In this document: in pieces, positions 32,088 through 43,247 of the stretch | How the letters are laid out: every line of letters begins with the position of its first letter | Numbering within the stretch: position 1 is the first letter of the stretch | From: Symbiotaphrina buchneri | Lineage: Eukaryota > Ascomycota > Symbiotaphrinales > Symbiotaphrinaceae | Assembly (NCBI GenBank): GCA_001599915.1 | Contig: BCIG01000016.1 | Span: 647,628 to 711,627 of the forward strand | Direction: 5' to 3' | DNA: 64,000 bases | The notes under the pieces: generated by a model | What the model saw: the letters and a program-made list of their open reading frames with translations, nothing else | Told to the model about the DNA's origin: nothing | Databases searched by the model: none | Translations under genes and position numbers: made by a program

Positions 32088-33629
32088 ATGAGCAGCGCTC
32101 TAGACAGACTATCGTCGCTGGCGAGCCACCTGACTCCAGGCTTCGGTTCCAAACGCGATGCGATCATGCATAAGGGTCCGGATGATGTGGTAGGTATCCC
32201 AGTGTGGATGCGAAGGTGGGTGCTGATGAAGGTGTAGGTAATCACAGCCGCGGTGCGGTCGCCTCTGACCAAAGCCCGGAAAGGGCTGCTCAAGGACACG
32301 CCAGTTGAGGATCTGGTCGTGGCGATGCTCAAGGTGCGCTTTTGTCACTTCACCGGTCCTTATACCCCCTCCGCATGCCCCTGACCTTCCTAGGCAATCA
32401 AAGAACGCTCCTCCATCGACCCCTCCGCAGTCGAGGACATCGTCGTCGGCAACGTCCTCTCTCCCCACTCGGCATTCCAAGCGCGCGCCGCCACCGTCGC
32501 AGCGGGCTTCCCACCCACGACCGCGACATCAGTGTGCAACCGGTGGTGTTCCTCCGGGCTGCTCGCCATCCAAGCCATCAGCAACCAGATCATCGCCGGG
32601 TCGATCGACGTCGGCATCGCGGTGGGCGTCGAGAGCATGAGCTTAAACGCCGACGGCGGCGCGCCCGAGTTCGGCGAGCACCTACTTTCCAATCCCACGG
32701 TCAAAGACCTGACGATGCCGATGGGCTGGACGAGCGAGAACGTCGCGGGGGAGTTCCACATCACGCGGGACAAGCAGGATACCTTCGCGGCGGGGAGTTA
32801 TCAGAAAGCCGAGCGGGCGCAGAAGGCCGGCTGGTTCGAGGACGAGATCGTGCCCGTGACCACGACGTGGGTGGACCCGAGGACGGGCGAGAGGAAGACC
32901 GTCACCGCGAGCAAGGATGATGGTGTCAGGTACGGCACCACCAAGGAGAGTCTGGGCAAGATCCGCGCTGCGTTCCCGCAGTGGCAGCCCAGCACGACGA
33001 CGGGCGGCAATGCGTCGCAGATTACGGATGGCGCGGCGGCCGTGCTCCTGATGCGTCGTAGCGTGGCGGAGAAATTGGGCCAGAACATCCTGGCGAAGTT
33101 TGTGGCGTCGACGGTGGCGGGCCTGGAGCCAAGGATTATGGGTATTGGCCCGACGATTGCGATACCGAAGTTGCTGTGTAAGGTTGGGCTGTCGAAGGAG
33201 GATGTGGATGTTATTGAGATTAATGAGGCGTTTGCTTCGATGGTGGGTTGACAGACCATGGATGAGTTGTTCTGCAGATGCTGACTTGAATAGGGTGTTT
33301 ACTGTGTTCAGAAGCTGGGGCTGGATCCCGAGAAAGTGAACCCTAGGGGAGGTGCCATGTAAGTGCTTGCGTTCATCACCGACTACATTCATCCGTTATT
33401 CATCGTCTCATAGTGCCTTTGGACATCCTCTCGGCTGCACCGGTGTACGGCAAGTAGTAACGGCTCTGTCGGAGCTGAGGAGGACGGGCAAGAAGGTCGC
33501 GCTGACATCCATGTGTGTTGGAACTGTAAGTCAACCTTTACTTGCTTCTGCGCCTAGTCCCCTATCATGGCTAACCACCACCGATTACAGGGGATGGGCA
33601 TGGCCGGGTTACTCGTATCAGAAGTATAG
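32088..33629 (+). CDS. Peroxisomal 3-ketoacyl-CoA thiolase
   Basis: Predicted 420-residue beta-oxidation thiolase that splits 3-ketoacyl-CoA into acetyl-CoA and a shortened acyl-CoA. Exons are 32088-32189, 32238-32333, 32394-33242, 33294-33358, 33414-33525 and 33591-33629, all in phase. The N-terminus contains RLSSLASHL at residues 7-15, which fits the PTS2 import signal R-L-x5-H-L exactly. Catalytic motifs are SVCNRWCSSG with the acyl-accepting Cys at about 118, NEAFASMGVY, GHPLGCTG with the base His, and CVGTGMGMAG with the second Cys near the end. Length and layout match fungal Pot1/Fox3-type enzymes. It could also process a beta-ketoadipyl-CoA-like product from the aromatic cluster, but the PTS2 favours fatty-acid oxidation. 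Confidence 0.95.
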
Positions 33630-33732
33630 TAAAAGCCAAAGCTCGTATATACACCTGAAATCCTCCAACACCCTCCGTCTCTGCATATAGTCCATCCTCT
33701 CCACCCCAATCGCTCCTTTTCCCACGCAGCAC

Positions 33733-34359
33733 CTACCTCCCCTCCCCAACCCCCTCTTCCTCCTGCCCATGGCTCACATCCGGGTGCGTCTTATCCACCC
33801 ACCTCACCCCCTCCGGTTCCTCCACGGGTACAATACCCGGTAAATCGACCGCCACCGCCTCACCATCACTCCTACAAAGCACACACCTCAACTCCTCTCC
33901 CTCGCTCGCATTAATCTCCTGATGCGGCACCCAGGGGGGCACATAAATAAAATCCCCGGGCCCCGCTTCCGCCACGTATTCCAGCCTTTCACCCCAGCGC
34001 ATGCGCGCGCGTCCGCTCAGCACGTAGATCACGCTCTCGAGGTGCCCGTGGTGGTGTGCGCCGGTTTTGGCGGCAGGGTGGATCGTCACGGTGCCCGCCC
34101 ACAGCTTGGACGCGCCGACCCGCGTGAAGTTTATGGCGGCCGCGCGCGACATGCCCGGGGTTTGGGCCGTGTTGCTGTCCAGGCTGTCGGAGGGGATGAC
34201 CTGCACGCCGGTGGTGCGCCATGCGTCGGCGGGGGCGGAGGGAGGGGGGTGGTCGTGGGAGTGTGCAGGATGTTCGTGGGAGTGCTCATGAGAGTGGTCA
34301 TGAGAGTGCTCGTGAGAGTGAGGGTGTGTGTGAGTATGGTCTGCGTCGCTGGATGCCAT
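33733..34359 (-). CDS. Cupin-domain protein with His-rich N-terminus
   Basis: Predicted 208-residue protein, single exon. Residues 7-38 are a histidine-rich run built from HSHEHSHDHS-type repeats, like metal-chaperone or sensor tails. The cupin (RmlC-like) barrel follows: TGAHHHGHLESVIYVLSGRA is cupin motif 1, with the His and Glu metal ligands, and GDFIYVPPWVPHQEIN is motif 2, with the last His. Small cupins of this kind include dioxygenases, isomerases and unknown metal proteins; no ring-cleavage subfamily can be assigned by eye. The start at 34359 precedes the His run; the frame upstream has no Met. It converges with the thiolase gene (about 100-bp gap). Confidence 0.88.
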   Translation of the reverse strand: MASSDADHTHTHPHSHEHSHDHSHEHSHEHPAHSHDHPPPSAPADAWRTTGVQVIPSDSLDSNTAQTPGMSRAAAINFTRVGASKLWAGTVTIHPAAKTGAHHHGHLESVIYVLSGRARMRWGERLEYVAEAGPGDFIYVPPWVPHQEINASEGEELRCVLCRSDGEAVAVDLPGIVPVEEPEGVRWVDKTHPDVSHGQEEEGVGEGR

Positions 34360-34681
34360 GGCTGGAGATGTGGTGATTGAGGCTGGCCGAGCCGTGGTGG
34401 TACTGGTGAGATGGATGGCGTTATGGAGGGGTAAAATGGGGGTGGAGAGCCGGCGGCGCGCTAAAGCTGGCTTACGCCGAGCTGCAACTACGACTCTCTC
34501 GGGGCTTGTTTCCCGAGGCTGCGGGAAACATAACAAGGTTCCAACGGCCGAGTATTCGTGACTGTTATGTTATAGCTTTGATCTATGCCTCCAGAAAATA
34601 GTTACTATATTATGGCCATCTATTACTCCAGAAGTAGGCAACTGACAGCCTGCCCGTCTACGTCTACGGCATAACCCTCCT

Positions 34682-35526
34682 CTACGTCTGGAACATCCAC
34701 CTCGGGTCCTCATCGCCCAACCACTCGCCCTCCCTTAAGCCCACCAACCGTCCATTCATCTCCCCCCTCCTCTTCCTCTCATTCTCCCTCCTCAGCACCC
34801 ACCACAGGACGCCCACCACCAGGACATTCGCACACAAATGCCCCAGCGCAAACCCATGTCCCAGAAAGAACCTCGGGCCATCATTCGCGCGGTACAGCTG
34901 GGTCCCCAGCACCGCGCCCAGGTTCCCAATACTGATCTGCATGGCGTTCGCGACCGCGCGCTTCGTCTGCCCGCTGACGTTGTTGGCTGGCCAGGACAGC
35001 ACGATCGCCGGTAGATCCCGCCCGCCGCGAGGATCGTGCCGAAGTATGCGACCCCGGGACGTGTGTCCGTTAGCAGGATGATGTACCCGATGGCGGCGAG
35101 CAGGGCGGGGCCGGCGACGAAGGGTGCGCGGAGCCGGAGACGCTCGGACAGGATTGCGGTCAGCACGGTGAGGATGAAGGCGAGGGCGTAGGGTGGTACG
35201 GAGAGCAGTTGGGCTTCGGCGGAGGTGTAGCCGAGTTCTTTGATGATGGTGGGCTCTGGAGTCAGATGTCAGTTAACGTAATGAAGGTAAGGGGAGTGTA
35301 GTCGGACCAGAAAGAGGGAGAGCGTATACAGCGGCAGACTCATAGTATGGAAACCCAGCCCGTAGAGCCAGCACTTGGGATCCTTGAGGGCCTTGGCCAC
35401 ATTGCCCCAGGTGAAGCCTTCGTTCCTAGTCGCGTCCGTGTCGTCCTTCAATCGTTGATGGATGTATGCTCTCTCATCCTCGATGAGAAGTAGGGATATG
35501 AAAAAATGAAGAACAGTATCAAGCAA
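34682..35526 (-). pseudogene. Decayed MFS transporter (allantoate-permease-like), C-terminal half
   Basis: The C-terminal half of a DAL5/TNA1-type anion:cation symporter. It begins near IEDERAYIHQRLKDD, the cytosolic loop before TM7. It continues through a 54-bp intron (35254-35307) into PTIIKELGYTSAEAQLLSVPPYA, then TM8-TM12, and ends RRENERKRRG plus a tail. At about 35010 one base is missing: GGIY should be followed by PAIVLSWPANNVSG, but the frame shifts there. No N-terminal six-TM half is recognisable upstream; only scraps remain. So the gene is truncated and frameshifted and should not make a working transporter. Confidence 0.8.
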
Positions 35527-38261
35527 GCATGTTTGAAAAGAAAGGATGCTCCTGCGAAGACATCATCCCAATAATTACATTATTAGCGGGCGAGCTTCCT
35601 CTGTGCGTAATAGTGCCCCTGCCATGATACCATAGAAGGCGGCGGGCACTAGCCAGCTTGAGTTTCGGCTTCTCATCTTGCAGTGGATCCATCATCCAAC
35701 GACCCAGTTAAAGGAAGGGTACTTGGAGGGATTGACGTATGAGAAGTTGGAATGCCATGTGCGACACTGTTGCGAATTGCAGGGGTCGGATGTCGTGATC
35801 GATTAGCGTGGGCCTGAATGTGCACTGTCTGCGCCGCGCAGGCCACCGTATGGAGCCAACCTGCATTTGGTGACTGCATTACCCTCCGTAGTTCAGTGTG
35901 CTACGGTTGCGCATAAATGCCAAGTGCCGTAGACAGTCCTGATTTTCTGGGTGGTCGCTGTTTTATAAAAAATCGTGCATTAATGATGGCTTGCTTGGGT
36001 CTCCACATCTCGGTCTAGCACCGGCAAGAGTAGGTGCCAAGTGCCGTAAGACCTTAATGGCTCGATGGGTTGCCAACTATCGTCCGTCCGTTGATCGCGC
36101 AAGGCCCAGGAATTTCTTCTACGATTGCGGATGGATGACAAGCGATGAGAGAGCATCGCCCCAAATCGATGACCTGCACAAAGGTCCAGGACGGCACAGT
36201 CTCTTCTGAATTACTAATTGTACATAGATGTTTGTCTTCAATCACACCCAGCTCAAGAGAGTTCCGGGGTACCCTGACCGTCTCCAGAGCGAGCATTACC
36301 TATGCACCGTCCCGTGTCGGTTTTGAGCCCTCAGTGATCTGGCGAGAAATACTCCATCTGGTTAACAAATTTGTTCTTTTCTTCTGTCATGCCGGGATAT
36401 TATCCCGCGTTCGTGGACCTCTGGGGACTGTTGATGTGCATGCGAGAGACGAATGTTGTCTACAGGCCCTACCCTTGACTCTGCACCACTGTCCTTTGAA
36501 AGCAAAATCACCGAATTGTTCACACTACGTCAAAGCGATCTTTGTTCTTTTTTTTCCTTCTCTCAAACCTCTGGTCTGTATCTGCCTTCCTGTCGCTGAG
36601 AATCGCGTTTCAGAGCTCCACATCCCCCTAATAATGTCATCCGTTTCCACAGGAGCCGGTCCGAGATCGCCGGCAGTTGTACAAGTCACATGTGTGACTG
36701 TTGCTGCAGGCTCCCGGATCTGGCCCTGCCAAGTCACACAAACAGAACTGTGCCGTTCGGTCTCGGCACATTCGAAAAGCACCGTCTTCTAGAATCGGCA
36801 CGATCCATGGGTACACGTTAATCAACAGCCATCGGACTCTATGCAATGCCAACGTGCTGGCTTTTAGTGCTTAGCAACATATGGCAGGGGTAATTTGATA
36901 TGAAGAGGTCCATCTAGACCCCCGATCATGAGCAATTACATCTTGAGCTCGCATCGGTTATGATGCCATATACTGAGAAAGTTGATAACTGCCGCTGACA
37001 GATTCCAAGTCCTTGGCTTGTTCGGCCCGTCATCCAGGTCCGTCATTTCAAAGGCAACGAGTTCATTCATGGCCCCTGCATTCTGGATATTCGGCACCGT
37101 GCATTGTTCTATTTGTCATTACCGCTGCATCATGACGCCCGGTACCTTTCGCGAATAAGGAGCATTTCCTGCTCACCGCCGCCAACTCTCCCCACAGAAC
37201 AAAACATGTGCCCCGACCTACATCGTTGGAGCATTATGCAAATGCAGCAGATATCCATGTCCTGCAGTAGTCATTTATCATCAACGTTGTCTCTGAGACG
37301 GTGACTAACCTCTTATCGGCCAATCAGGGGTCTGTTCCGTCGCCCAGCGCAAGCGGGGTAGATCCCTGCACGTTTTCTCCCTCTTAGCTTTCACGGCACA
37401 GCTGTTCCGTTTTCTAAGCGAAAGCTCCGCGAATCTGCGAGGAGAATCATCATTGCCTATCCGCCTTGCTGCTCCGTTGTCTTCCAACATACGGCTACTC
37501 GCCATCAAGCTTACGACCTCCTTCGATACTTCCTCTCGACACAGTGGACAGAATCTACTGAGCCCCCTTGCATCATTTTTGCTGCATACATCGGACACAT
37601 TGAACCATCCACGGCACATCCTCACCAATCCACCCCCGGAACGTTCGAACCGGCCTTAGGTAGGAAGACCCCTGCCCTATCCCACATTCAGCACGCACTG
37701 CATACAACCTGCAGGGCGCGCACCACGCATCACGCGCGCGACGTCACCTCGGCAGTGGTCTGTCTCTGCACAGTCGTCCCTTTTCGACCAGCCGCCGCTG
37801 TGATTGGTCAGTTTACTCGCGAGATAAGCATGGACGCTACCTTTTTGCTGCGGCTGGCGCGGGGCAGCGCTGAGAAAAAAAAGACCACAGGCACCCTTCT
37901 GCAGGTGCAGGGGCGATACAATACTGGCGCGGGGCGAACATGCGCGTATGCGGTGCTACGTCGGTTCGTGATGCGGTGCCGCATGCGTCAGGACGGAGTG
38001 TCTTTGCCTGGTTTTGGAACTCGCTGGGAGCTGGGGAGCCGGGTCCTGGTGCCTAGGTAAGCAAGTACATAAACCGTGGCGGTGTCGCCCTATTTGTCGA
38101 GGATGTTCGGCAAAGGCAGGGCACGAAACCCTGTCGTATAACGGATGACAAAATGGCGGGTTATTGGGGAGCAGTGATCGTGTTCGTGCACTGGCAATGA
38201 CGGCGGGCCATGTGCGGCTACATACCACGATTCGATCGGCTGGGCTTCAAAGCGTCTGAGA
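35527..38261. other. Gene-poor stretch, 2.7 kb
   Basis: No convincing gene. Scraps of the decayed MFS gene may continue to about 35700. A minus-strand open frame at 37305-37628 contains MCRGWF and CPLCREEV, faintly like the end of a RING finger, but lacks the earlier ligands. The rest shows no repeat or RNA signal I can support. Confidence 0.4.
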
Positions 38262-38972
38262 ATGGATTGTCCAACAACACCCGCTGCTCCAGATGCTCCC
38301 CGAAATCAAGCCCTCAGCATCGCCTTCCTGACTGGTGACACCCCGACTGCGAACGACAGCAGATCTAGGCAACAAGAGCGGAACGGCAATGGCAACAATT
38401 TGCAAGCGAATACACAACCTGAAGAAGACAAAGATGCCTCTCTTCCATCAAACGGCAGCTATCCAAGCCCTCCGACCCCTTCTCCATCTCCACCTCCACT
38501 GCCGAATTCCAAGGCACATCAGCCTCCCGAAGGCTCTACCACCGCAGCCGAATCCTCTCCCAGCGATGTCCGTACCTATAACCTCTACCGCGTGCTCTTC
38601 TCCATGCCGACATCGACTCCACCATCAAACACACCTCCGACACACGCCGCCATAGCCGTCGTGCCCGCATCCTCTGGCGCCCAGTCGACAGGGGACCTCT
38701 ACTACGTCTCCGACTCATACCTAGACGGCTGGTCACGGGCGCGTATGCCGAACTTCGCCTTCGAGGAAGATGCGAGCTATGTCAGCAAGGAGTTTGTGAT
38801 GAACGTGTCCGAGGCGGAGCTGGTGCCGCTGTTCGAGGAGGTGCGGAGCGGCGTCAAGGTCCCTGAGAGGAGTATCTGGAGGGATGGCGATAGTAATGAG
38901 TATGTGGATGGAGTGCTCATGAGGTATCGCAGTGAAGTGGAAGTCGGCAGGTTGTTGCGGGGGTATCAGTGA
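38262..38972 (+). CDS. Pro/Ser-rich hypothetical protein
   Basis: Predicted 236-residue protein, single exon, no recognised family. The first 100 residues are disordered and polar, with a Pro-rich stretch (PSPPTPSPSPPPLP at about residues 66-79). The second half looks folded: TYNLYRVLFSMPT, HAAIAVVPAS, GDLYYVSDSYLDGWSRARMPNFAFEED and MNVSEAELVPLFEEV. This half resembles fungal proteins that read as small alpha/beta domains of unknown function. There is no signal peptide or TM segment. The ATG at 38262 is the first in frame. Codon use in the second half fits real genes. Confidence 0.65.
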   Translation: MDCPTTPAAPDAPRNQALSIAFLTGDTPTANDSRSRQQERNGNGNNLQANTQPEEDKDASLPSNGSYPSPPTPSPSPPPLPNSKAHQPPEGSTTAAESSPSDVRTYNLYRVLFSMPTSTPPSNTPPTHAAIAVVPASSGAQSTGDLYYVSDSYLDGWSRARMPNFAFEEDASYVSKEFVMNVSEAELVPLFEEVRSGVKVPERSIWRDGDSNEYVDGVLMRYRSEVEVGRLLRGYQ

Positions 38973-39829
38973 CTCTTTCTGGAAGGTTGGAGGCGGTGGT
39001 AATGCTTGATTTCTACGGCGGGCAGTGCTATTCTTTTCTTTTAGGTTGGAGGTTTGGGACTCTGGGGCAGGAAAAGTGTGTGGAGTTGGAGCAGGCATTT
39101 CTGATATTACACCCCTTGATTTCTCCCCTGGACAAGGGGTCCCTTCTCGCCAACAATCTGTCTTGATGCTCTCCTACTACTCACACCCCCTGACAGAGGT
39201 TCACCCTCTACGTCTTGCTGGACTGGGTACCTTAGCAGAGCATTTCTTTCGCCATTGCAACACTCCCATACGTCTCGTCTTCAAACAACATCTTAGCACG
39301 CCCCTAACCTTTCTCGTCTTCTCAGCATCACAGTTGACGTCGGCATACGCCGACCCTCCACGTTTGCACCCGGAACTTGCCCACCGCCCTGCTAGTTTCC
39401 CATCACGACACCACGGACAATGACCGAATTGGTCGTGGGAGAGGTTATTGACGACCTCAATGGCCCGGCTAACCGAGGTCCTATTCACTCCGTCTTGTAT
39501 TATCTATTGTCCCACGACCGTGACGGTGCGGCCTTTCGTCTCATGATGTGTTCTTTCTGGTCTTTTTCCTCTCTCCCTTCCTTTCTCCCTCTTCCTTTCT
39601 CCCCCCCCCCCCCCCCCCCCCCCCCCCCCATCTCTCTCCGTCTCTTTCTCTTCCTTTGCATGGTCTATTTCTTCTCAGAACCCTCTCGCTCTATCCGGTG
39701 GCATCAGCTTCTATCAGCTCATCTTCAAGAACGGGACTTTCTCTACAGGCTTCTTTCCCCTTGCATTTGCTACCCAGTCTCTGCCAATTCCATCCTCTCT
39801 CGAGAGTGTTACACAGTAGAGGAATCCTC
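38973..39829. promoter_or_regulatory. Promoter region with pyrimidine tract
   Basis: About 860 bp between two plus-strand genes. The last 300 bp before the ATG at 39830 are a strong C/T-rich tract, typical of fungal 5' UTRs, and include the poly-C run at 39601-39629. Confidence 0.45.
39601..39629 (+). repeat. Poly-C homopolymer, 29 bp
   Basis: A 29-base C run in the pyrimidine-rich leader upstream of the gene at 39830. Its exact length may vary between strains or reads. Confidence 0.85.
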
Positions 39830-40660
39830 ATGGCAACCACCGTTCCCACCCAAGCAGGAGGCTCTTCCACCCCCAGCACAAGACGCACAGCTGAAGATAT
39901 CCGGCGAGACCTTCTCCTACATGACAACAAAGAATGGGTCACCAAGTATCTTGCATCGAACGGCCCGCAGAAGAACTTTTCCAAGGCCAAGTTCGAGAAA
40001 CTGCGGACGTTCCACCGCTTTGGCGATTTGCCTCCTGAGATCCGAATAATGATATTTAAGTTGGTCATCACATCGCCGAGTCCTATTGTGGACGAGGTTG
40101 GTGTCAAAAAAGGCGTGGTCAGATCGAAAGCCAAGCGAAGGGTCATGCCCACTATCCTAGGGGTGTCGAAACAGATATACAAGGAGGCTCCCCACGCTCT
40201 ATACTCGGTGAATAGCTTTGTGCTGTCTTGCCCAATACAATTTCGTAACAGGATTGAGGCCAAAAAGCAACACCCGTCCTTGGTACAACGACATGACGGG
40301 TATACGCCAGGGCTTCAAGAGTTTACGTTCCAGCTCAAAACCTGGACCAGCGTTCAGCTGGAATGGGACCTGGAATTCGGCCACCGATACCCAAACCTTC
40401 AAAAGGTTATTCTAGACTTCTCCGATTGCGACAATGAAGCCTACAGCGTCGGCCAGCAGATGTTGAAGCGATTCAACCATATTCACCACAACATGATTAG
40501 AGCTCTACAAGTGCTCCAAGGCATCAACCTCCGTCAAGTCACCATCATCAACGCCCCCGAAGGTCCCGCTCTGGACCGTCTGGTCAGAATTCTGAACCTT
40601 GTGGAGGATGTCGAGATCCGAGTCGTCCACAAGGAGGCAGAGGAGGCCGCCCAGGCCTGA
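39830..40660 (+). CDS. 2EXR/F-box-like domain protein, copy 1
   Basis: Predicted 276-residue protein, single exon. The central motif FSKAKFEKLRTFHRFGDLPPEIRIMIFKLV (given as two parts: FSKAKFEKLRTFHRF and DLPPEIRIMIFKLV) is the fungal 2EXR/F-box-like domain that begins many expanded fungal families. VMPTILGVSKQIYKEAPHALYSVNSFVLS continues the same pattern (ILGVSKQIYKEA, YSVNSFVL). The rest is helical with a Gln/Leu-rich segment. It is clearly paralogous to the gene at 43248, sharing the lead-in WxxKYL and the KFExLRTFHRF block. F-box-like proteins may link to SCF ubiquitin ligases, but a function is not shown. The start is the first Met after the pyrimidine-rich leader. Confidence 0.8.
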   Translation: MATTVPTQAGGSSTPSTRRTAEDIRRDLLLHDNKEWVTKYLASNGPQKNFSKAKFEKLRTFHRFGDLPPEIRIMIFKLVITSPSPIVDEVGVKKGVVRSKAKRRVMPTILGVSKQIYKEAPHALYSVNSFVLSCPIQFRNRIEAKKQHPSLVQRHDGYTPGLQEFTFQLKTWTSVQLEWDLEFGHRYPNLQKVILDFSDCDNEAYSVGQQMLKRFNHIHHNMIRALQVLQGINLRQVTIINAPEGPALDRLVRILNLVEDVEIRVVHKEAEEAAQA

Positions 40661-40851
40661 TAACTCCGCTCAGCAGCCCCGTCGTCGTCGCTCCAAAGGA
40701 ATCCCGACGACCAAGGAGATCATGGATCACGGCCTTCATGACTGCAAGGGGGAGATTCACCGCAGCGCAATTTGGCCTTTAAGTGACGGATTGAGGTCGG
40801 GCGTTAGAGTGCATCCGCACTTGTTTGCTTTTCCAGTTCCTTCCTGCATAG

Positions 40852-41846
40852 CAGATTGCGCTTCGAGTTACGACAACAGCATGGCCAAGCGGAGAACCTG
40901 TTCTGGATGCGCTGGTGCGACCTTTGGGCGAAGTTTTCCACCTGAATTCGCGTTTCTCAGGGGTTGGGCCGGAGGCGTACAAGAACGCGGTTCCATATGA
41001 CGCTTCCACGACCTCGAACTCTGCGACCGCCGATAGCCTTCCTCTGATCTCGTCACCATCAACTGCACGTGCTGCACTCTTCAAGTTCATTTCTCCAAGT
41101 ACATTCATTATCGGTCATGCGCTCGATAACGACATGAACGCGCTGCGGCTCATACATCCGAGAATCATCGATACTGTAGTGCTTTTTGCAGGAGGCAGAA
41201 TCAAGAAGTGGCAAGTGGCTCTACCCATGTCAGAAACTTCTCTACGCCGTTAAATACTTCGGTGTCCAATGGGGGTCCTGGCCCTCGAACTCGAAGTTTT
41301 CAAGAGCGGACGAGGCGTAATACGGGAACAGGCACGGCCAAGTCCAGGAATCTGTTTACTATGGTACAAGGTCCAGCTAGTAATCAGTCAAGCAGCCCTC
41401 AGAGCCATCGTCTTTCCAGACGGGTTCACCAGAATCCAACAACAGCTACTCTTGATCTTGAAGACCCATTCTCTTCACCGAGAGCTCCGGTCGTCAATCC
41501 CAGTACCGGTCCTGCGCGACTGAATACGCCGTCAGCCACTCTTGGACTCGATGATCCGTTTACGACGCCCAGAGCTCCCATCGTCAATCTCAACAACAGC
41601 CCCGAAACCGACCGCCCTTCAAGGTCAGCAGAACGGAAGAAGCGCCTTGCGGATTATAATCGTGAATGCAAACCTTTTCTCGCACTTGCTGATAGGCCAA
41701 CTTCCTTCTGCATTTGCTTATCATGTTCTGATATTCCTCTTCGCATGCGATGTCAACCTTGTGTTCTTGAAGGGGATGGATGGTATTCAGATAAGCTAAG
41801 CGGCTTCAATGTAACTGCTGCTGCAATTCTATACGTCTCTTGGTAG
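40852..41846 (+). pseudogene. DEDD-type RNA-exonuclease-like sequence, probably damaged
   Basis: The frame 40852-41253 encodes a recognisable part of a REX-like 3'-5' exonuclease. IALRVTTTAWPSGEPVLDALVRPLGEV (IALRVT, GEPVLDALVRPLGEV) and RFSGVGPEAY are followed by LFKFISPSTFIIGHALDNDMNALRLIHPRIIDTV, read as IIGHALDNDMNAL (ExoII motif) and HPRIIDT. The N-terminal DCEM (ExoI) is not found upstream, where only DCKGE appears, and the last (HDxxxD) motif is not seen. A second frame from 41208 to 41846 is Ser/Pro-rich with two copies of ATLxLxDPFxxPRAPxVN and could be a 3' exon. The piece lies between two 2EXR paralogs. I treat it as a damaged gene. Confidence 0.5.
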
Positions 41847-43247
41847 GAGTGCATTGGCCTTGATCATCATGTAGTCCACTGTAGGATACAATATAGACCC
41901 CCGATACCCCTTGTGATGCATAATCTGGAGAGCCACATTACGCCGCAGCAAATGCTTGAATCCGCATGACTATTCATCGGTTGACTCTCCACCAGGCCCT
42001 CTTGTAGCAAACAGAATGCAACTGGAGTGAATCATCCATTGTTTACTACGATAGTAACTCACATCAGAGAACTGGGACCAAAACCTTGCCGATCGCCAGC
42101 ATGTCTATATAGAACGTGGCCTTACCCTCGCATCCCTGAGTGTTCCTCTTCCGTATATATTACCCCTTATCACTTAAATAATCTGGCTTCCACAGCCAGC
42201 CAAGCCTAATCCGAGCTCAACCATAGGGCCTTTATTCTTGACATGAATCAACTCCTGCAATGCTGTAGCCGAAAGGCAAAAGAGTACAGCCCCCAACTAC
42301 TCTAGTCATTTTCAAATATACGAACAACGACTTCAAACCGTCTACAGCCCATGCCTCTATTCCCCTTAACGCTTGCGGTGGTACTTCGTGCCTTTCTTTT
42401 CTCGCTTGCGTGATGATTCACTTGTGGTCACGCGTGCTCCTCTCGTCGTCACTGCCTCAGGCACACATAACATCCCAACCAGTGCACACGCGTATTGGAC
42501 AGCCAGCGCGTGACTCAAAGCCAAGAGTGTACTGACATTGAAGGCTGCAATATAAGCTACCTAACTTCCTTTCGCCATCTAATTGACTCACCCGGAAATC
42601 GTTCTTCGTTTGTGCGTGGTGGGACTTGCTTCCCATCCTTCTTTTCTCCGACTGCATCTTCTCTCGGAGTTTCGGTTGATGTTTACCTTGCCCACCGTCC
42701 CATCTGCACTTCGATCAAAGCGTCATACTTAGCACAGCTGAGCCACTTCGCTACAGTCGCCTGGACGTGGCTGCTGGTGCTGTAGTTCCTCAATCACTCC
42801 TTTCTATGACTAGGAGAGTCTGAGGGCTATTTCACGTGTCTTTGCCACGACATATTCTCATCCTGACTCTCGCACCGCAGTTCGCTGCTGCCAAAGTTAC
42901 AACCCTACCCTTGCAACATACTGCAACAACACTGCACTTTCCAATACGCGGCACAATCACTGATTCACTGAACCCGTACCCAGCTTGAGAAACCGCTGCT
43001 AAGCTGGCCGTGTACCTGACAACGCACAAGGGCATCCACGCACACTTACAGCAAGCATAGTCGCTGGGAATGATCAACTGGACAGACAACGTCGAAAGGT
43101 AAGCATCATACTGGTCTGGTGGGGGAGCCCAGGCTAATTATCCGCCAGCACGTCGCCTCAGGCATCGAAAAACACGCCCAGTTGAGCCAGCCTAGCCTGT
43201 CGTCTTTTCTTGTTCCAAAGACTTGTGACCATACATCGACTTGCAGT
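41847..43247. other. Intergenic, 1.4 kb
   Basis: No supported gene or RNA. It separates the exonuclease-like sequence from the second 2EXR gene and should contain that gene's promoter. A possible 5'-UTR intron starts GTAAGC at 43099. Confidence 0.4.

Noticed and set aside
35918-36048. Direct repeat TGCCAAGTGCCGTA at 35918 and 36035
   Set aside because: A 14-base exact match is expected several times by chance in 64 kb, and there is no other element structure.
37305-37628. Minus-strand frame with CPLCREEV resembling a RING finger end
   Set aside because: Only the last Cys pair is convincing; the earlier zinc ligands and any upstream exon are missing.
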